DNA of 64,000 nucleotides, from assembly GCF_014197435.1 (NCBI RefSeq), contig NZ_JACIFP010000001.1, positions 3,906,001-3,970,000 of the forward strand, in the 5' to 3' direction. A program made the position numbers and the translations under genes. Below are positions 43,511 through 53,761 of the stretch, piece after piece. The notes beneath the pieces were generated by a model, which saw nothing but the letters and a program-made list of their open reading frames with translations, did not search any database and was not told the DNA's origin. Numbering within the stretch: position 1 is the stretch's first letter; each line of letters opens with the position of its first letter. The DNA comes from Gordonia humi (GTDB lineage: Bacteria; Actinomycetota; Actinomycetes; Mycobacteriales; Mycobacteriaceae).

Positions 43511-44475
43511 CGGCCGACGGTGACCAGCGGTCGCAGCTTGGCCAGTCGGCCGTCGCCGATACCGTCGACCTCCGCCAGTTGGTCGACCGAGGAGAACGAA
43601 CCGTTCGTCTGTCGCCACGCCAGGATCGACTGCGCGGTGACCGGCCCGATCCCGGGCAGCGCGTCGAGTTCGGCTTCGGTGGCGGTGTTCAGATTCACCA
43701 GACCCGTCCCGTCTGTCGGCGCCGTCGCCGCGGTCGACGCACCGGGCCCGGCCTGCCCACCGCTGCTGGACACGACGGCCGACCGGACCTGCCCGTCGCC
43801 GGACCGGCCCACCAGGATCTGGTCGCCGTCGCGGACGATCTGCGCGAGGTTCAGACTCATCGTGTCCGCGCCGGGACGGGCGCCGCCCGCCCGGGCGAGC
43901 GCATCGGCGACACGCGAATCCGGCGGCATCCGCACCAGACCGGGCTCATGAACCAACCCGACGACGCTCACGACGACTTCGATCGGCCGGTCGTGTGTGC
44001 TCGACGCCGGGGACTCGACCGACGCGGTCGGCGGCGGGGCCGATTCGATCCCCGCGTCGAAGGCGACCAGCGGCGTCGTCGGCTCGTTCTGGCGCAGGAG
44101 TGAGTAGCCGGCGAAGCCGCACGCCACGAGTCCCACGAGGATCAGACCGATCGCGGCCGGCGGCAGCATCAGCCACCGACGGCGCGGCGCCTCCCACTCG
44201 TCGTCATCGTCGTCGGCGGGCGGATCGTCACGGCCGCCGCCGTCGTCGTCGAGACAGTCGAAGTCCTCGCCGCGGCCGGTCCACGCCTGTCTCCCCCGCC
44301 TGGTGTCGAGCCAGTCCGGCATACCGGTGGCTCCCCACCGGTCGACGGCGGAGTCGTCGTCGTCCGCGTCGTCGTCCGCGTCCGGCGGCGAACCCGCCGC
44401 CGGTTCGACGAACAGTCGTGACAGTCGCTGTGCCCCGGTGTCGCGGTCCCGGCCCGCCCGCAGTTGGTTCCCCAT
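43507..44475 (-). CDS. comEA: ComEA-like DNA-binding membrane protein
   Basis: A 322-residue protein with a long acidic cytoplasmic N-terminus (about residues 1-95, DDDD-rich runs), one membrane helix (LPPAAIGLILVGLVACGFAGYSLL), an extracytoplasmic SLBB domain (VSVVGLVHEPGLVRMP ... ARPGADTMSLNLAQIVRDGDQI) and a C-terminal helix-hairpin-helix (LVNLNTATEAELDALPGIGP). The last binds DNA in B. subtilis ComEA. Coupled to comEC. Confidence 0.92.
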   Translation of the reverse strand: MGNQLRAGRDRDTGAQRLSRLFVEPAAGSPPDADDDADDDDSAVDRWGATGMPDWLDTRRGRQAWTGRGEDFDCLDDDGGGRDDPPADDDDDEWEAPRRRWLMLPPAAIGLILVGLVACGFAGYSLLRQNEPTTPLVAFDAGIESAPPPTASVESPASSTHDRPIEVVVSVVGLVHEPGLVRMPPDSRVADALARAGGARPGADTMSLNLAQIVRDGDQILVGRSGDGQVRSAVVSSSGGQAGPGASTAATAPTDGTGLVNLNTATEAELDALPGIGPVTAQSILAWRQTNGSFSSVDQLAEVDGIGDGRLAKLRPLVTVGR

Positions 44476-44587
44476 GTCCGGACCGTAGGTCCGCCGGGGA
44501 CTTCACGACAGGGAGGAACGACGGAATCGGCGATTCTGTGGAGAACTCCGGATCGCTCCACAGGACGACGTGCGGATACGTACGGCG

Positions 44588-45436
44588 TCAGTCGAGCGGA
44601 TCGAGCCCGTGCGCGAGCGAGACGCCGACGGCGCCGGGCCCGACATGCGTGCCGAGAACCGGCCCCAGATCGACGGTCAGGGTCGAGACCACGTCGTCGA
44701 GGCGACGAGTCACCGTGTCGAGGACCTCCGATGCCAGATCGGGGTTCTGACAGTGTTGGACGCCGATGGTCACCGGTTCGCCGTCGGCGACTTCGACGGC
44801 CGCGTCGATCATCTTGGCCATGGCCTTCGTCATGGTGCGGTGCCGCTCGCGCAGCGCGAGCAGACCGTCGGACATGTGCAGAATCGGCTTGATCGACAGC
44901 GCCGATCCGAGAAGGTGCCCGGCGATGCCGAGTCGGCCGCTGTTGCGGAGGTTGTCCAGGCTGTGCACGCACAGCATCGACTCGGCGGTCGCGGCGGCAC
45001 GCACCGTCGCCTCGTACACCTCGTCGCGGGAGGCTCCGGCTTCGGCGGCCTGCACGGCGGCCATCGTCGTCAGCCCGAGCGACACCCCCACCGAGCGGGA
45101 GTCGACCACGCGGATCGCACCGTCGAGTGCGTCGGAGGCCAGGCGCGCCGCACTCCATGTGCCCGACAGGCGACGGGACATGTGCACCGCGACGACGCCG
45201 TCGCCCCCACTCCGATCGAGTGCCTCTTCGTAGGCACGCCGCAGATCGGCCAGACTCGCACCCGAGGTGGTCACCCCGGGCATGGTCACGACGTCGGACG
45301 GAACCGAGTCGACTCCCTCGAGATACTCGATGCCGTCGTCGAGAGACAAGTGCAGCGGGACCTGCGCGATGCCGTGCGCGTCGGTCAGTGACGCGGGCAA
45401 CCGCGATGACGAATCGGTGACGACGACGACAGGCAT
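44588..45436 (-). CDS. DegV-family fatty-acid-binding protein
   Basis: A 282-residue protein that presents fatty acids to fatty-acid kinase (FakB role). It starts VVVVTDSSSRLP and has the binding-loop features TSGASLADLRRAYEEAL and VVDSRSVGVSLGL, plus RVGRL-like SGRLGIAGHLLGSALSIKP near the middle. A FakA-like kinase is encoded at 59536-61176 in this same window, a plausible partner. Position matches Rv2417c. Confidence 0.93.
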   Translation of the reverse strand: MPVVVVTDSSSRLPASLTDAHGIAQVPLHLSLDDGIEYLEGVDSVPSDVVTMPGVTTSGASLADLRRAYEEALDRSGGDGVVAVHMSRRLSGTWSAARLASDALDGAIRVVDSRSVGVSLGLTTMAAVQAAEAGASRDEVYEATVRAAATAESMLCVHSLDNLRNSGRLGIAGHLLGSALSIKPILHMSDGLLALRERHRTMTKAMAKMIDAAVEVADGEPVTIGVQHCQNPDLASEVLDTVTRRLDDVVSTLTVDLGPVLGTHVGPGAVGVSLAHGLDPLD

Positions 45437-45440
45437 TCCC

Positions 45441-46334
45441 CTAGGTTAGCCTGCGCGTTTCACACACCTCGATCCCGTCCAGAAAGCGCTGCATCCCGGA
45501 CTCCAGCAGCACCTCGGCATCGTAGGGATAGCCGATCTCCATGATCGCGTTCAGGTGCGGGCACCGGTCGGCGGGAGCGATCCTCCGCAGGTCCCCGGCG
45601 CGCAGATCCATCCACTGGTCGTTGGTCACCCCGGTGTCCGCACGATCGGCGAGTTCGGGTTCGAGCGTCGCTCCGATCCCACGCACCAGCGTGACCAGAC
45701 CGAGGTAGTCGGTGAACGCCCGCACCGGATCGAGGCCGGCACCGCGTAGACCGCCGAGCATCCGCTCGGTCATCGGCATCGCGTGCGGCATCGCCGCAGG
45801 CCGGGTCATCGACAACGCACCCGCGAACCACGGGTGAGCGACCATCGCGCGCCACAGAGCGCGTGCCGCCCCTTCCAGATCCGCCCGCCACGCCCCGGTC
45901 TCCGCCGGAAGCTCGATCTCGGCGAAGACTGCGTCGAGCATCGCGACCTCGAGGTCCTCGCGACTGGGGGCGTACCGGTACACGGCCATCGTCGGGATGC
46001 CCAACGCGGCGGCGAGTCGACGCATCGACACGGCCCGCAACGACTCCGCGTCGGCGATCGACACGGCCGCGGCGACGACCCCCTCGCGAGTCAGGATCGC
46101 CGGATCGACGCCGTCGGGGGCGCGCACCACGCTGCCGCGGCCCGGCGTCGACTCGACGAGCCCGTCCGCCTGCAGCAGCGCGAGGACTCGACTGGCGGTG
46201 GCCATCGCGACGTTGTGGTCGCGCATGATGGCCCGGGTCGACGGCACCGGATCGCCCGGACGCAACCCGCCCTGGGCGATACGCGTCCGCAGTCCGTCCG
46301 CGATCCGCTCGGCGCGCGTCACGGCGACCACCAC
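45441..46334 (-). CDS. Hybrid regulator: GntR winged helix plus TetR-type C-terminal domain
   Basis: A 297-residue protein. Residues 1-70 are a GntR-family winged helix (ERIADGLRTRIAQGGLRPGDPVPSTRAI ... ATASRVLALLQADGLVESTPGRGSVV). Residues from about 85 match a TetR repressor, including its own HTH (VSMRRLAAALGIPTMAVYRYAPSREDLEVAMLDAVF) and an all-helical TetR_C-like domain. Two DNA-binding modules in one chain are unusual but known in actinobacteria. It faces the FAD monooxygenase, its likely target. Several GTG codons (46334, 46331, 46322) could start it. Confidence 0.8.
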   Translation of the reverse strand: MVVAVTRAERIADGLRTRIAQGGLRPGDPVPSTRAIMRDHNVAMATASRVLALLQADGLVESTPGRGSVVRAPDGVDPAILTREGVVAAAVSIADAESLRAVSMRRLAAALGIPTMAVYRYAPSREDLEVAMLDAVFAEIELPAETGAWRADLEGAARALWRAMVAHPWFAGALSMTRPAAMPHAMPMTERMLGGLRGAGLDPVRAFTDYLGLVTLVRGIGATLEPELADRADTGVTNDQWMDLRAGDLRRIAPADRCPHLNAIMEIGYPYDAEVLLESGMQRFLDGIEVCETRRLT

Positions 46335-46340
46335 GGAAGC

Positions 46341-46350
46341 GCACTAGTGC
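46341..46350. promoter_or_regulatory. Palindrome GCACTAGTGC in the regulator - monooxygenase intergenic region
   Basis: A perfect 10-bp palindrome 7 bases upstream of the hybrid regulator's first possible start codon. Candidate operator for autoregulation. Confidence 0.45.
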
Positions 46351-46376
46351 ACTTTTGACGAATAACCACGACAACA

Positions 46377-46401
46377 CCGTATCGCAGAGCGATCGATACG
46401 G
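46377..46401. promoter_or_regulatory. Inverted repeat CCGTATCG-N9-CGATACGG
   Basis: Perfect 8-bp arms with a 9-base spacer, ending 14 bases before the monooxygenase ATG. TACGTT (46404-46409) just after it could be a -10 for a leaderless start at 46416. Candidate operator of the TetR half of the hybrid regulator. Confidence 0.6.
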
Positions 46402-46415
46402 CGTACGTTCGCACT

Positions 46416-47615
46416 ATGAAAACACTCGATGTACTCGTCAGCGGCGCCTCGATCGCCGGACCCGCCGCCGCACTGCTCCTCACCCGCCAAGGTCATCGCG
46501 TGACGGTGGTCGAGCGCGCACCCGCACTGCGCTCCGGCGGTCAGACCGTCGATCTGCGAGGAGCGGGACGAACCGTGGTGGACCGGATGGGACTGACCGC
46601 GGCCACCGATGCCCGGCTCCTCGACCAGCGCGGCATCGCCGTCGTCGACGCGCACGGTCGACGACGCTCGGCTCTGCCGGTCGAAGCCTTCGACGGCAAC
46701 GGCATCGTGTCCGCGCACGAGATCCTGCGCGGCGACCTCGCCGAGACGATCGTCGCGGCGGTGCCGGACAGCGTCGAGTACGTCTGGAACGACACCGTGA
46801 CCGCGATCGATCACGACGTCGACCGCGCCGTGGTCTCGTTCGAGACGTCGGCCGATCGCGCATTCGACCTCGTCATCGGTGCGGACGGTCTGAACTCCGC
46901 GGTCCGCCGCGCCGCATTCGGACCCGACGAGCACCACCTCGCCCCGATCGGGCTGCGCTACGCGTGGTTCACCGCGACGATCGATCAGGACCTCGACGGC
47001 TGGTACCTGATGCACAACGCAGTCGGTGGTCGGGTCGTCTCCTGCCGACCGTCGCGAGTCGACGGCACCGTCAAGGCGTCGCTGGCCGTCCGCGGCAGCG
47101 ACGCCGCGCCTCTCACCGCGCCGGAGGATCAGTGGCGGATGCTCGAGGAGGCGTTCGACGGTGTCGGGTGGGTGGCGCCGCAGCTGCTCGCTCAGATGCG
47201 GCACGCCACCGACTGGGCGTACGCGGACCTCGCCCAGGTGCGGATGACGAGTTTCGCTCGCGACCGGGTGGCCCTCGTCGGCGACGCCGGACACTGTCCG
47301 ACACCGTTGACCGGTCTGGGCACGACGCTCGCGCTGGTCGGTGCGTATGTCCTGGCGGGCGAGATCTCGCGCGCGGACGACGTCGCGGCGGCCCTCGCCT
47401 CCTATGAACACGTGATGCGCCCGTTCGTCGCTCGCGCCCAACAGTTGCCGCCCGGCGGGGCGAGCGGATACGCGCCGTCGTCGCGTATCGCGGTCGAATT
47501 GAGCAGGTTCACCTACTGGTCGATGAACAAGTGGCCCATGCGGCGCCTTCTGGCCTCGCAGTTCGCCAAGGCCGACGGCATCGACCTGCCGGACTACCGG
47601 ATCACGGCCGGGTGA
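46416..47615 (+). CDS. FAD-dependent monooxygenase (PHBH/UbiH-like)
   Basis: A 399-residue flavoprotein hydroxylase. The FAD-binding GxGxxG-like segment VSGASIAGPAAALLLTRQGHRVTVVERAP lies at the N-terminus, the DG motif in LVIGADGLNSAVR, and the second FAD motif in VALVGDAGHCPTPLTGLGTTLAL. Similar to TetX-like and aromatic-ring hydroxylases. It is divergent from the GntR-TetR regulator, which suggests induction by a small aromatic or drug-like ligand. Its 3' end overlaps octT by 14 bases. Confidence 0.88.
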   Translation: MKTLDVLVSGASIAGPAAALLLTRQGHRVTVVERAPALRSGGQTVDLRGAGRTVVDRMGLTAATDARLLDQRGIAVVDAHGRRRSALPVEAFDGNGIVSAHEILRGDLAETIVAAVPDSVEYVWNDTVTAIDHDVDRAVVSFETSADRAFDLVIGADGLNSAVRRAAFGPDEHHLAPIGLRYAWFTATIDQDLDGWYLMHNAVGGRVVSCRPSRVDGTVKASLAVRGSDAAPLTAPEDQWRMLEEAFDGVGWVAPQLLAQMRHATDWAYADLAQVRMTSFARDRVALVGDAGHCPTPLTGLGTTLALVGAYVLAGEISRADDVAAALASYEHVMRPFVARAQQLPPGGASGYAPSSRIAVELSRFTYWSMNKWPMRRLLASQFAKADGIDLPDYRITAG

Positions 47616-48321
47616 GCGCCGCCTGCACCACCGGCGCGACGATGTCGGCGATCTGTGCGTGCACCGCGCGGCTCCAGTGGATGCCGTCCGGGTTCATGAC
47701 GGCGTCGACGTCGTCGTACGCGGCCGCCGTGACGTCGTAGAAGGCGGTCGTCACCGGGATCGAGTGCTCGCCCGCCCACCGGGTGATCGCCGTGGTCAGC
47801 GGTACCCGACCGGGATGCGCGTGACCGTAATACGGGCTGTCGTGCGTCGACGGCAGGCACACCACGATCGGCAGATCCGGACGCAGATGCGCCACCGCGC
47901 TCCGGACCTTCTCGAAGTAGTCGATGGAGACTCGCGGGGGCAGCGCCATCGGCCAGCCCAACGGAGACAACCGCGGCTGCAGCCACCCGTACGCGTCGCG
48001 GACCCGCTGACGCAGCGCGGCCGGACGCAGATAGCGGATCTGCTCGCGGATCGCGGTCGGCATGGGCGAGGGCAGCGAGTCCATGCCGCCGTACGCCAGG
48101 ACCAGCACGTCGGCGCGGGGCAGCGCGGCCCAGACGCGCGGATCCTGGGTGAGCGCCCACCAGACGTCGCGGCTGGTCCAGCCGATCCGGGCGAACAGTT
48201 CGACGTCGTGTCCGAGGTGCTCCCCGACCAGGTTCGGCCAGATCCTCGGGTCGTCGGCGGCCAGGCCGCCGGTCTCGTCGTAGTACGCCAACGAGTCGCC
48301 GAGCACCATGATCGAACCCAC
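47602..48321 (-). CDS. octT: SGNH hydrolase-fold protein, likely diglucosylglycerate octanoyltransferase
   Basis: A 239-residue SGNH-family enzyme. Block I with the nucleophile is VLGDSLAYYD at the N-terminus, block III is in VLAYGGMDSL, and the catalytic Asp-x-x-His is in PDGIHWS near the C-terminus. The neighbour gpgP and the order match Rv2418c (OctT), which octanoylates diglucosylglycerate early in methylglucose lipopolysaccharide synthesis. The GTG at 48321 has AAGGGA upstream. Confidence 0.82.
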   Translation of the reverse strand: MGSIMVLGDSLAYYDETGGLAADDPRIWPNLVGEHLGHDVELFARIGWTSRDVWWALTQDPRVWAALPRADVLVLAYGGMDSLPSPMPTAIREQIRYLRPAALRQRVRDAYGWLQPRLSPLGWPMALPPRVSIDYFEKVRSAVAHLRPDLPIVVCLPSTHDSPYYGHAHPGRVPLTTAITRWAGEHSIPVTTAFYDVTAAAYDDVDAVMNPDGIHWSRAVHAQIADIVAPVVQAALTRP

Positions 48322-48335
48322 GGAAGAGATCCCTT

Positions 48336-49043
48336 CTACTGGATCGCCGACTCGGCGGACGCGTTCCACACGTCCAGACGCCAGATCGGATCGTCGGCAT
48401 CGGTCGCCGAGTGCCCGGACAACTGCACCCACGCGGTGTTCGCCAGCCCGCCGAGCACCGGCCAGTCGCCGACCGGCAGCCCCAGCAGGACGGCGGTCAA
48501 GGCGGCGATGCACCCGCCGTGCGCCACCAGGACCACGGGCGCGTCGGGATCGTCGCCCCGCCCCCAGTCGTCGAGGCCCGCGACGAGTTCGGCGACGACG
48601 GGCGCCATGCGTTCGGCGACGTCGACACGGCTCTCGCCGTGCGGCGGCGGCCACGTGGCATCGTCGCGCCAGAGTCGGCGGGCGCCGGGCATGGCCGCGT
48701 CGACCTCGGTGTGCGTCATGCCCTGCCAGTCGCCCAGATGCGTCTCACGCAGCCGTGCATCGGTCGTCACGTCCTGTCCGGTGACCGCGCCGATCGCCTG
48801 GGCGGTCCGGTGAGCCCGCCGAAGATCCGACGACAGGATCACCAGCGGCGACCGGGTCGCGATCGCCGCACCAGCCGCCTCGGCCTGTGCTTCACCGAGC
48901 TCGCTCAGTTCGGTGTCGAGCTGTCCCTGCATGCGCTGGGACGCGTTGTACACGGTCTGCCCGTGTCGTAGGAGGACGAGCCGGCGAACGCGCGGCGTGA
49001 GCCGTTCGACGCTGGAGTCCCCGGGGTCGGGCTCGCCCCTCAT
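48336..49043 (-). CDS. gpgP: Glucosyl-3-phosphoglycerate phosphatase (histidine phosphatase family)
   Basis: A 235-residue phosphoglycerate-mutase-like phosphatase that makes glucosylglycerate, the primer of methylglucose lipopolysaccharides. The catalytic motif is LVLLRHGQTVYN, a second catalytic His lies in VLVAHGG, and a Glu in LRETHLGDWQGM. The ATG overlaps the rsfS stop (ATGA). Function by family and by the Rv2419c-type position next to octT. Confidence 0.88.
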   Translation of the reverse strand: MRGEPDPGDSSVERLTPRVRRLVLLRHGQTVYNASQRMQGQLDTELSELGEAQAEAAGAAIATRSPLVILSSDLRRAHRTAQAIGAVTGQDVTTDARLRETHLGDWQGMTHTEVDAAMPGARRLWRDDATWPPPHGESRVDVAERMAPVVAELVAGLDDWGRGDDPDAPVVLVAHGGCIAALTAVLLGLPVGDWPVLGGLANTAWVQLSGHSATDADDPIWRLDVWNASAESAIQ

Positions 49044-49453
49044 TCGTCGGCGCCGGCGAGCCGGTCGGAGTCGCCTGCCGGCCGCTCGGGCGTCTCGATG
49101 CCCTCGATGTCGATCAGCGGACAATCCTTCCAGAGGCGCTCGAGGCCGTAGAAGTCGCGCTCGTCGTCGTGCTGGATGTGCACCACGAGTTCGCCGTAGT
49201 CGAGCAGTGCCCAACGTCCCTCGCGCGTGCCCTCCCGGCGCAGCGGCTGGTGTCCGGCCTCCCGGAGCTTGTCCTCGACCTCTTCGACGATCGAGTTGAC
49301 CTGACGCTCGTTGTCCGCCGAGCCGATCAGGAACACGTCGGTGATGACGAGCTGCTCGGAGACGTCGATCGCCGCGACGTTCGTCGCGAGTCGGTCGACG
49401 GCGGCGTGCGCGGCGATGGTCGCCATCGCGATGGATTCTTCAGTCGCGCTCAC
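49040..49453 (-). CDS. rsfS: Ribosomal silencing factor RsfS
   Basis: A 137-residue protein that binds L14 and prevents subunit joining in stationary phase. The conserved core reads [45 protein letters not shown] and [12 protein letters not shown]. The GTG start lies inside the end of nadD (14-base overlap), with GAGAGGA upstream. Confidence 0.94.
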   Translation of the reverse strand: MSATEESIAMATIAAHAAVDRLATNVAAIDVSEQLVITDVFLIGSADNERQVNSIVEEVEDKLREAGHQPLRREGTREGRWALLDYGELVVHIQHDDERDFYGLERLWKDCPLIDIEGIETPERPAGDSDRLAGADE

Positions 49454-50102
49454 TGGGTTCCTCTCGGTACAGACCGTGCTTGGCGATGTACTGGACGACG
49501 CCGTCGGGCACCAGGTACCAGACGGGACGTCCGGCAGCGGCCCGCACACGACAATCGGTGGACGAGATCGCCAGCGCGGGGATCTCGATCAACTGCAGTG
49601 CCCGTGCGGGGCGCGTCGCCAGATGTTCGGTCAGATGTTCGACGTTCAGTTCGTATCCGGGCCGCGACACTCCGATGAAGTTCGCCAGCTCGAAAAGGTC
49701 TTCCCAATCATGCCAGGTCAGGATGGTCTCGAGTGCATCGGCTCCGGTGATGAAGTACAGCTCGTCGTCTGGGAGTGCTCGCCGCAGGTCGCGCAGGGTG
49801 TCGACCGTGTACGTGACGCCTTCCCGCTCGATGTCGACTCGACTGACCGTGAACTGGGGGTTCGACGCGGTGGCGACCACCGTCATCAGGTATCGGTGCT
49901 CGGCCGGACTGACCTGCCGGGACGGGTCGGACGCGTGCTCACCCTCTTTCTGCCACGGTCGGCCCGTGGGAACGAAGATCACCTGGTCGAGCTTCACTCG
50001 ATCCGCGACCTCGCTCGCCGCGACGAGGTGACCGTTGTGGATCGGGTCGAAGGTGCCGCCCATGATGCCGATGCGGCGGGCGCGCGCAGTCTCCGATGAC
50101 AT
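49440..50102 (-). CDS. nadD: Nicotinate-nucleotide adenylyltransferase
   Basis: A 220-residue enzyme of NAD synthesis. The nucleotidyltransferase motif [12 protein letters not shown] is at residues 15-26, and the C-terminal [24 protein letters not shown] matches the ISSTxIR motif. First gene of the nadD-rsfS-gpgP-octT transcript. Confidence 0.96.
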   Translation of the reverse strand: MSSETARARRIGIMGGTFDPIHNGHLVAASEVADRVKLDQVIFVPTGRPWQKEGEHASDPSRQVSPAEHRYLMTVVATASNPQFTVSRVDIEREGVTYTVDTLRDLRRALPDDELYFITGADALETILTWHDWEDLFELANFIGVSRPGYELNVEHLTEHLATRPARALQLIEIPALAISSTDCRVRAAAGRPVWYLVPDGVVQYIAKHGLYREEPSERD

Positions 50103-50199
50103 GGGCTGTGAGTTTACCTTCGCGGCGGAGTGGAGCCGTGATCGGCACCGCCGTCGGGGTCGGCCCGCGTTCGCGTCACATCCGGTGACAGACCGGCTC

Positions 50200-51603
50200 T
50201 CACACCGGCAGCAGGTCGGCGATCACCCGCCCGAGCTGGTCGGCGTTGCGGCACTCGTACATGTCGACCTCGGCGGCGTACACGCTCGCCGACGAGTCGC
50301 CGGAGTCCCAGGCCTGCTTCCGTTCGGGGTTGAGCCAGTACGCGTTGCGGACCCGCTCACGGATCTTCGCCAACGCGTCCGCGCGTGCCGGCCGGAAGTT
50401 GTTCCGCGCGTCGCCGAGGATCAACAGGGCGCTGCGATGGGTCAGGGAGTCGAGATACGTCTCGGCGAAGCCCTTGAGCATGTGCCCGTAGTCGGAATGG
50501 CCGTCCCGCGTGCTGATCTTCGCCTCGTGCAGCATCTCGGTCATCCGCTGCCCGAACTGCGTGTCGTCGTTGCCGTGCGCGAAGAAGTCGGTGACCTCGT
50601 CGACGGTGTCGACGAAGGCGAATACGCGAACGTTCGAGAACTGCTGGCGCAGCGCGTACACGAGCTGGAGGGTGAACTGGCTGAAGCCCGCGACCGACCC
50701 GGACACGTCGCAGATGATGATCAGCTCGGGCTTACCGGGCCTCGGCTTGCGCCGCCTCAGTTCGATCGGCACTCCCCCGGTCGACATCGAGGCGCGCAGC
50801 GTGGCCCGCACATCGACGGCCGCATGCTTGTTGCGGCGACGGCGGAACTCCAGCTTCGCGGCCAGCAGCCGCGCGATCGGGTCGATCGTGCGCCGCATCT
50901 TGATCATGTCCTGCGCGTTGGCGGAGAAGAAGTCGATGTTCTCGGGCAGCTTCGGCACCGCGTACTGCGACACCGCCTCGCGCCCGCGGACTTCCGCCAT
51001 CCGGCGCTGCGTCTCGGTGGTGACGGCGTCGGTGAGTCTGCGCGTCGCGTCGCGGGCGGCCTGTCGGTTGAGCGCGTCTGTTCCGGCACGCTCACCGTCG
51101 CGTCCCCCGCCGGCCATCGCCGCGGCGATCCGCGCGATCAGCGTCTGCGGTGAGATCTGCGACATCGCCTGATACACCGAGTACGACTCTCCGCGCGCCG
51201 ACTCGTACCGTCCCATCTCGGCGACGATCGCCGCCACGAGCTGATCGAAACGGCCGTCGGCGTCCGCGTCCGGGTCGGCGAGGATGTCGGCGACCGTCTC
51301 GCGCATGGCCTCCACGTCGACGTTCCCGTCGTCGTCGCGCGGCACCTCGAAAGCGGCAAGTCGCGCGGCGTTGCCGAGCGGGAACCACAACTCGAAGCAC
51401 AGGTCGAAGGTGTCGCGGTGATTGTGGTCGGACAGCAGGGTCGCCGCGAGGCCCTCCCGCAACGACTCACGGTCCAGGAGGTCCAGAACGGTCATCGCCT
51501 GCCCGGCGTCGATCAGATTCGACGGTCCGACGGTGATGCCGCGTCCGCGCAGATCCTCGACGAATCCGGTGAGCGTGTCGACGACCCGGTCGGCACCCGC
51601 CAT
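50200..51603 (-). CDS. VWA-domain protein of the CoxE family
   Basis: A 467-residue cytosolic protein. The C-terminal half is a CoxE-type von Willebrand A domain with the MIDAS start [15 protein letters not shown]. Upstream is an alpha-helical region and an Arg-rich linker. CoxE-like proteins pair with MoxR ATPases as metal-insertion or folding machines. It follows the MoxR gene (5-base gap) at the end of the proA transcript; position matches Rv2425c. Confidence 0.9.
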   Translation of the reverse strand: MAGADRVVDTLTGFVEDLRGRGITVGPSNLIDAGQAMTVLDLLDRESLREGLAATLLSDHNHRDTFDLCFELWFPLGNAARLAAFEVPRDDDGNVDVEAMRETVADILADPDADADGRFDQLVAAIVAEMGRYESARGESYSVYQAMSQISPQTLIARIAAAMAGGGRDGERAGTDALNRQAARDATRRLTDAVTTETQRRMAEVRGREAVSQYAVPKLPENIDFFSANAQDMIKMRRTIDPIARLLAAKLEFRRRRNKHAAVDVRATLRASMSTGGVPIELRRRKPRPGKPELIIICDVSGSVAGFSQFTLQLVYALRQQFSNVRVFAFVDTVDEVTDFFAHGNDDTQFGQRMTEMLHEAKISTRDGHSDYGHMLKGFAETYLDSLTHRSALLILGDARNNFRPARADALAKIRERVRNAYWLNPERKQAWDSGDSSASVYAAEVDMYECRNADQLGRVIADLLPV

Positions 51604-51608
51604 GCCGA

Positions 51609-52505
51609 TCAGCCCAGCTTCAGTTCGCGGATCGCCGTCGTCACATCGGGACGGTGCTTGAGCACCACGCCGAGGGTCTTCGCCAGCAACGACTCATCGA
51701 GGCGTCCACCGGACACGGCCTCCTCGCCGGTCGTCATCGCGAGCAGCGTGTTGCCCCAGTCGATGGTCTCGGCGACCGACGGCTTCTTCTTGATGTCGAG
51801 CCCGCGGAGGACGCCGACGACGCGGACGAGTTCCTCGGCGACCTTCTCCGGCAGATCCGGGACACGCGAGGCGAGGATCTCCCGTTCGAGGGCGGCGTCC
51901 GGGAAGTCGATGTACAGGTACAGGCAACGGCGCTTGAGCGCCTCCGACAGTTCCCGGTTCGCGTTGGAGGTGAGCAGCACGATGGGCCGCCGGGCCGAGG
52001 TGACCGTACCCATCTCCGGGATGGTGATCGCGAAGTCGCTGAGCACCTCCAAGAGCAGTCCCTCCATGTCGACGTCGGCCTTGTCGATCTCGTCGATCAG
52101 CAGGACCGTCGGCTCGGTGCGCGAGATGGCCGTGAGCAGCGGACGAGCGAGGAGGAACTCTTCGGAGAAGATGTCGTTCTTGGTCGCATCCCAATCGCGG
52201 CTGCCCGCGGCCTGGATCGCCAGGATCTGCTTGGCGTGGTTCCACTCGTAGAGGGCGCGCGCCTCGTCGATCCCCTCGTAGCACTGCAGGCGGATCAGTT
52301 CGGCGTCGGTGGCCTGCGCGATCGCGCGAGCGAGCTCGGTCTTGCCGACTCCCGCGGGCCCCTCGACGAGCAGCGGTTTGCCGAGGCGATCGGCGAGGAA
52401 GGTCGTCGTCGACGTGGCGCCGTCGGCGAGATAGCCGGTCTGCGCCAGACGAGCAGTGACGTCGGCGGCGTCGGCGAAGACGGGGACGATGTCGGCGGCG
52501 CTCAT
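51609..52505 (-). CDS. MoxR-family AAA+ ATPase
   Basis: A 298-residue AAA+ protein. Walker A is [13 protein letters not shown], Walker [12 protein letters not shown], sensor 1 [19 protein letters not shown]. Partner of the downstream VWA protein, in the classical MoxR-VWA chaperone arrangement. The ATG overlaps the proA stop (ATGA). Target of the complex unknown. Confidence 0.94.
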   Translation of the reverse strand: MSAADIVPVFADAADVTARLAQTGYLADGATSTTTFLADRLGKPLLVEGPAGVGKTELARAIAQATDAELIRLQCYEGIDEARALYEWNHAKQILAIQAAGSRDWDATKNDIFSEEFLLARPLLTAISRTEPTVLLIDEIDKADVDMEGLLLEVLSDFAITIPEMGTVTSARRPIVLLTSNANRELSEALKRRCLYLYIDFPDAALEREILASRVPDLPEKVAEELVRVVGVLRGLDIKKKPSVAETIDWGNTLLAMTTGEEAVSGGRLDESLLAKTLGVVLKHRPDVTTAIRELKLG

Positions 52506-53761
52506 GCGGGACGCACCTGACCGTCGCCCCACACCAGCCACTTGGTGGAGGTGAGTTCGGTCAGACCCATCGGGCCGCGAGCATGGAGCTTCTGCGTGGA
52601 GATGCCGATCTCGGCGCCGAAGCCGAACTGCTCGCCGTCGGTGAACGCGGTGGACGCGTTGACCATCACCGCGGCGGCGTCGACTCGCGCGGTGAATTCG
52701 TTGGCGGCCTGCAGCGACTTGGTGACGATGGCCTCGGTGTGCCCGGTGCCGTACACGGCGATGTGCTCGATGGCCTCGTCGAGACCGTCGACGATCTTCA
52801 TCGCGATGTCGAGGGAGAGGTATTCACGGTGCCAGTCGTCCTCGGTGGCCGGTTCCATGCCGTCCTCGTCGCCGTGGATCACCACGCCCTGCGACTGCAG
52901 CGCGGACATCAGCGGGGCGAGCGCCTCGGCGGCGATCGCCTTGTCGATCAGCACCGACTCGGCGGTGTTGCACACGCTGGGACGACGGGTCTTCGCGTTG
53001 AGAATGATCCGCGTGGCGATGTCGACATCGGCGTCGGCGTGCACGTACACGTGACAGTTGCCGGTTCCGGTCTCGATGGTGGGGACTTTGGCGTCGCGGA
53101 CGACGGCCGAGATCAGTCCCGCGCCGCCGCGCGGAATCACCACGTCGACCAGCCCACGTGCCTGAATGAGCGCGGTGACGCTGTCGTGGCTCGCGCTGGG
53201 CAGCAGCGCGACGGCGTCGGGGCTGACGCTGCTGCGTGTGAGGACCTCGCGGAGCACGCCGACCAGAGCCTCGTTCGACATGGCGGCCGACGACGAGCCG
53301 CGCAGCAGGACGGCGTTACCGGACTTGAAGGCGATGCCGAATCCGTCGACGGTCACATTGGGCCGTGCCTCGTAGACGAAGCCGACGACGCCGAGCGGCA
53401 CCCGCACCTGACGCAGGTCGAGTCCGTTGGGCAGAGTCTTGCCGGTGACGACCTGGCCGATCGGATCCGGCAGGGAGGCGACTTGGCGCAGTCCGTCGGT
53501 GATCCCGGCGATCCGCTCGGGCGTCAGACGGAGGCGGTCGACGAGCGAGGCCTCGGTGCCCGCGATCTCCGCTCGGCTCACGTCCTCGGCGTTGGCGGCG
53601 AGGATCGTGTCGGCCGCCGCATCGACCGCATCGGCGGCGTCGCGGAGGACGGCGTCCTTCTGCGCGGTGGTCAGCGTCGCGAGACTCCGGGAGGCCTTCT
53701 TCGCGGCAGTGGCCAGAACGGTGACGACCGCGGTGACGTCGGTGGCGGTTGATGCGCTCAT
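52502..53761 (-). CDS. proA: Gamma-glutamyl phosphate reductase
   Basis: A 419-residue NADPH enzyme of proline synthesis. The cofactor region is [19 protein letters not shown] and the catalytic Cys lies in [12 protein letters not shown]. The start overlaps the histidine-kinase stop (ATGA), so proline synthesis is translationally linked to the two-component system. The order proA-MoxR-VWA matches Rv2427c-Rv2425c. Confidence 0.97.
   Translation of the reverse strand: MSASTATDVTAVVTVLATAAKKASRSLATLTTAQKDAVLRDAADAVDAAADTILAANAEDVSRAEIAGTEASLVDRLRLTPERIAGITDGLRQVASLPDPIGQVVTGKTLPNGLDLRQVRVPLGVVGFVYEARPNVTVDGFGIAFKSGNAVLLRGSSSAAMSNEALVGVLREVLTRSSVSPDAVALLPSASHDSVTALIQARGLVDVVIPRGGAGLISAVVRDAKVPTIETGTGNCHVYVHADADVDIATRIILNAKTRRPSVCNTAESVLIDKAIAAEALAPLMSALQSQGVVIHGDEDGMEPATEDDWHREYLSLDIAMKIVDGLDEAIEHIAVYGTGHTEAIVTKSLQAANEFTARVDAAAVMVNASTAFTDGEQFGFGAEIGISTQKLHARGPMGLTELTSTKWLVWGDGQVRPA

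Noticed and set aside
42032..44475. Evidence for natural competence from comEC/comEA
   Set aside because: ComEC lacks the nuclease-like C-terminal domain, and the pair is widespread in actinobacteria not known to take up DNA.
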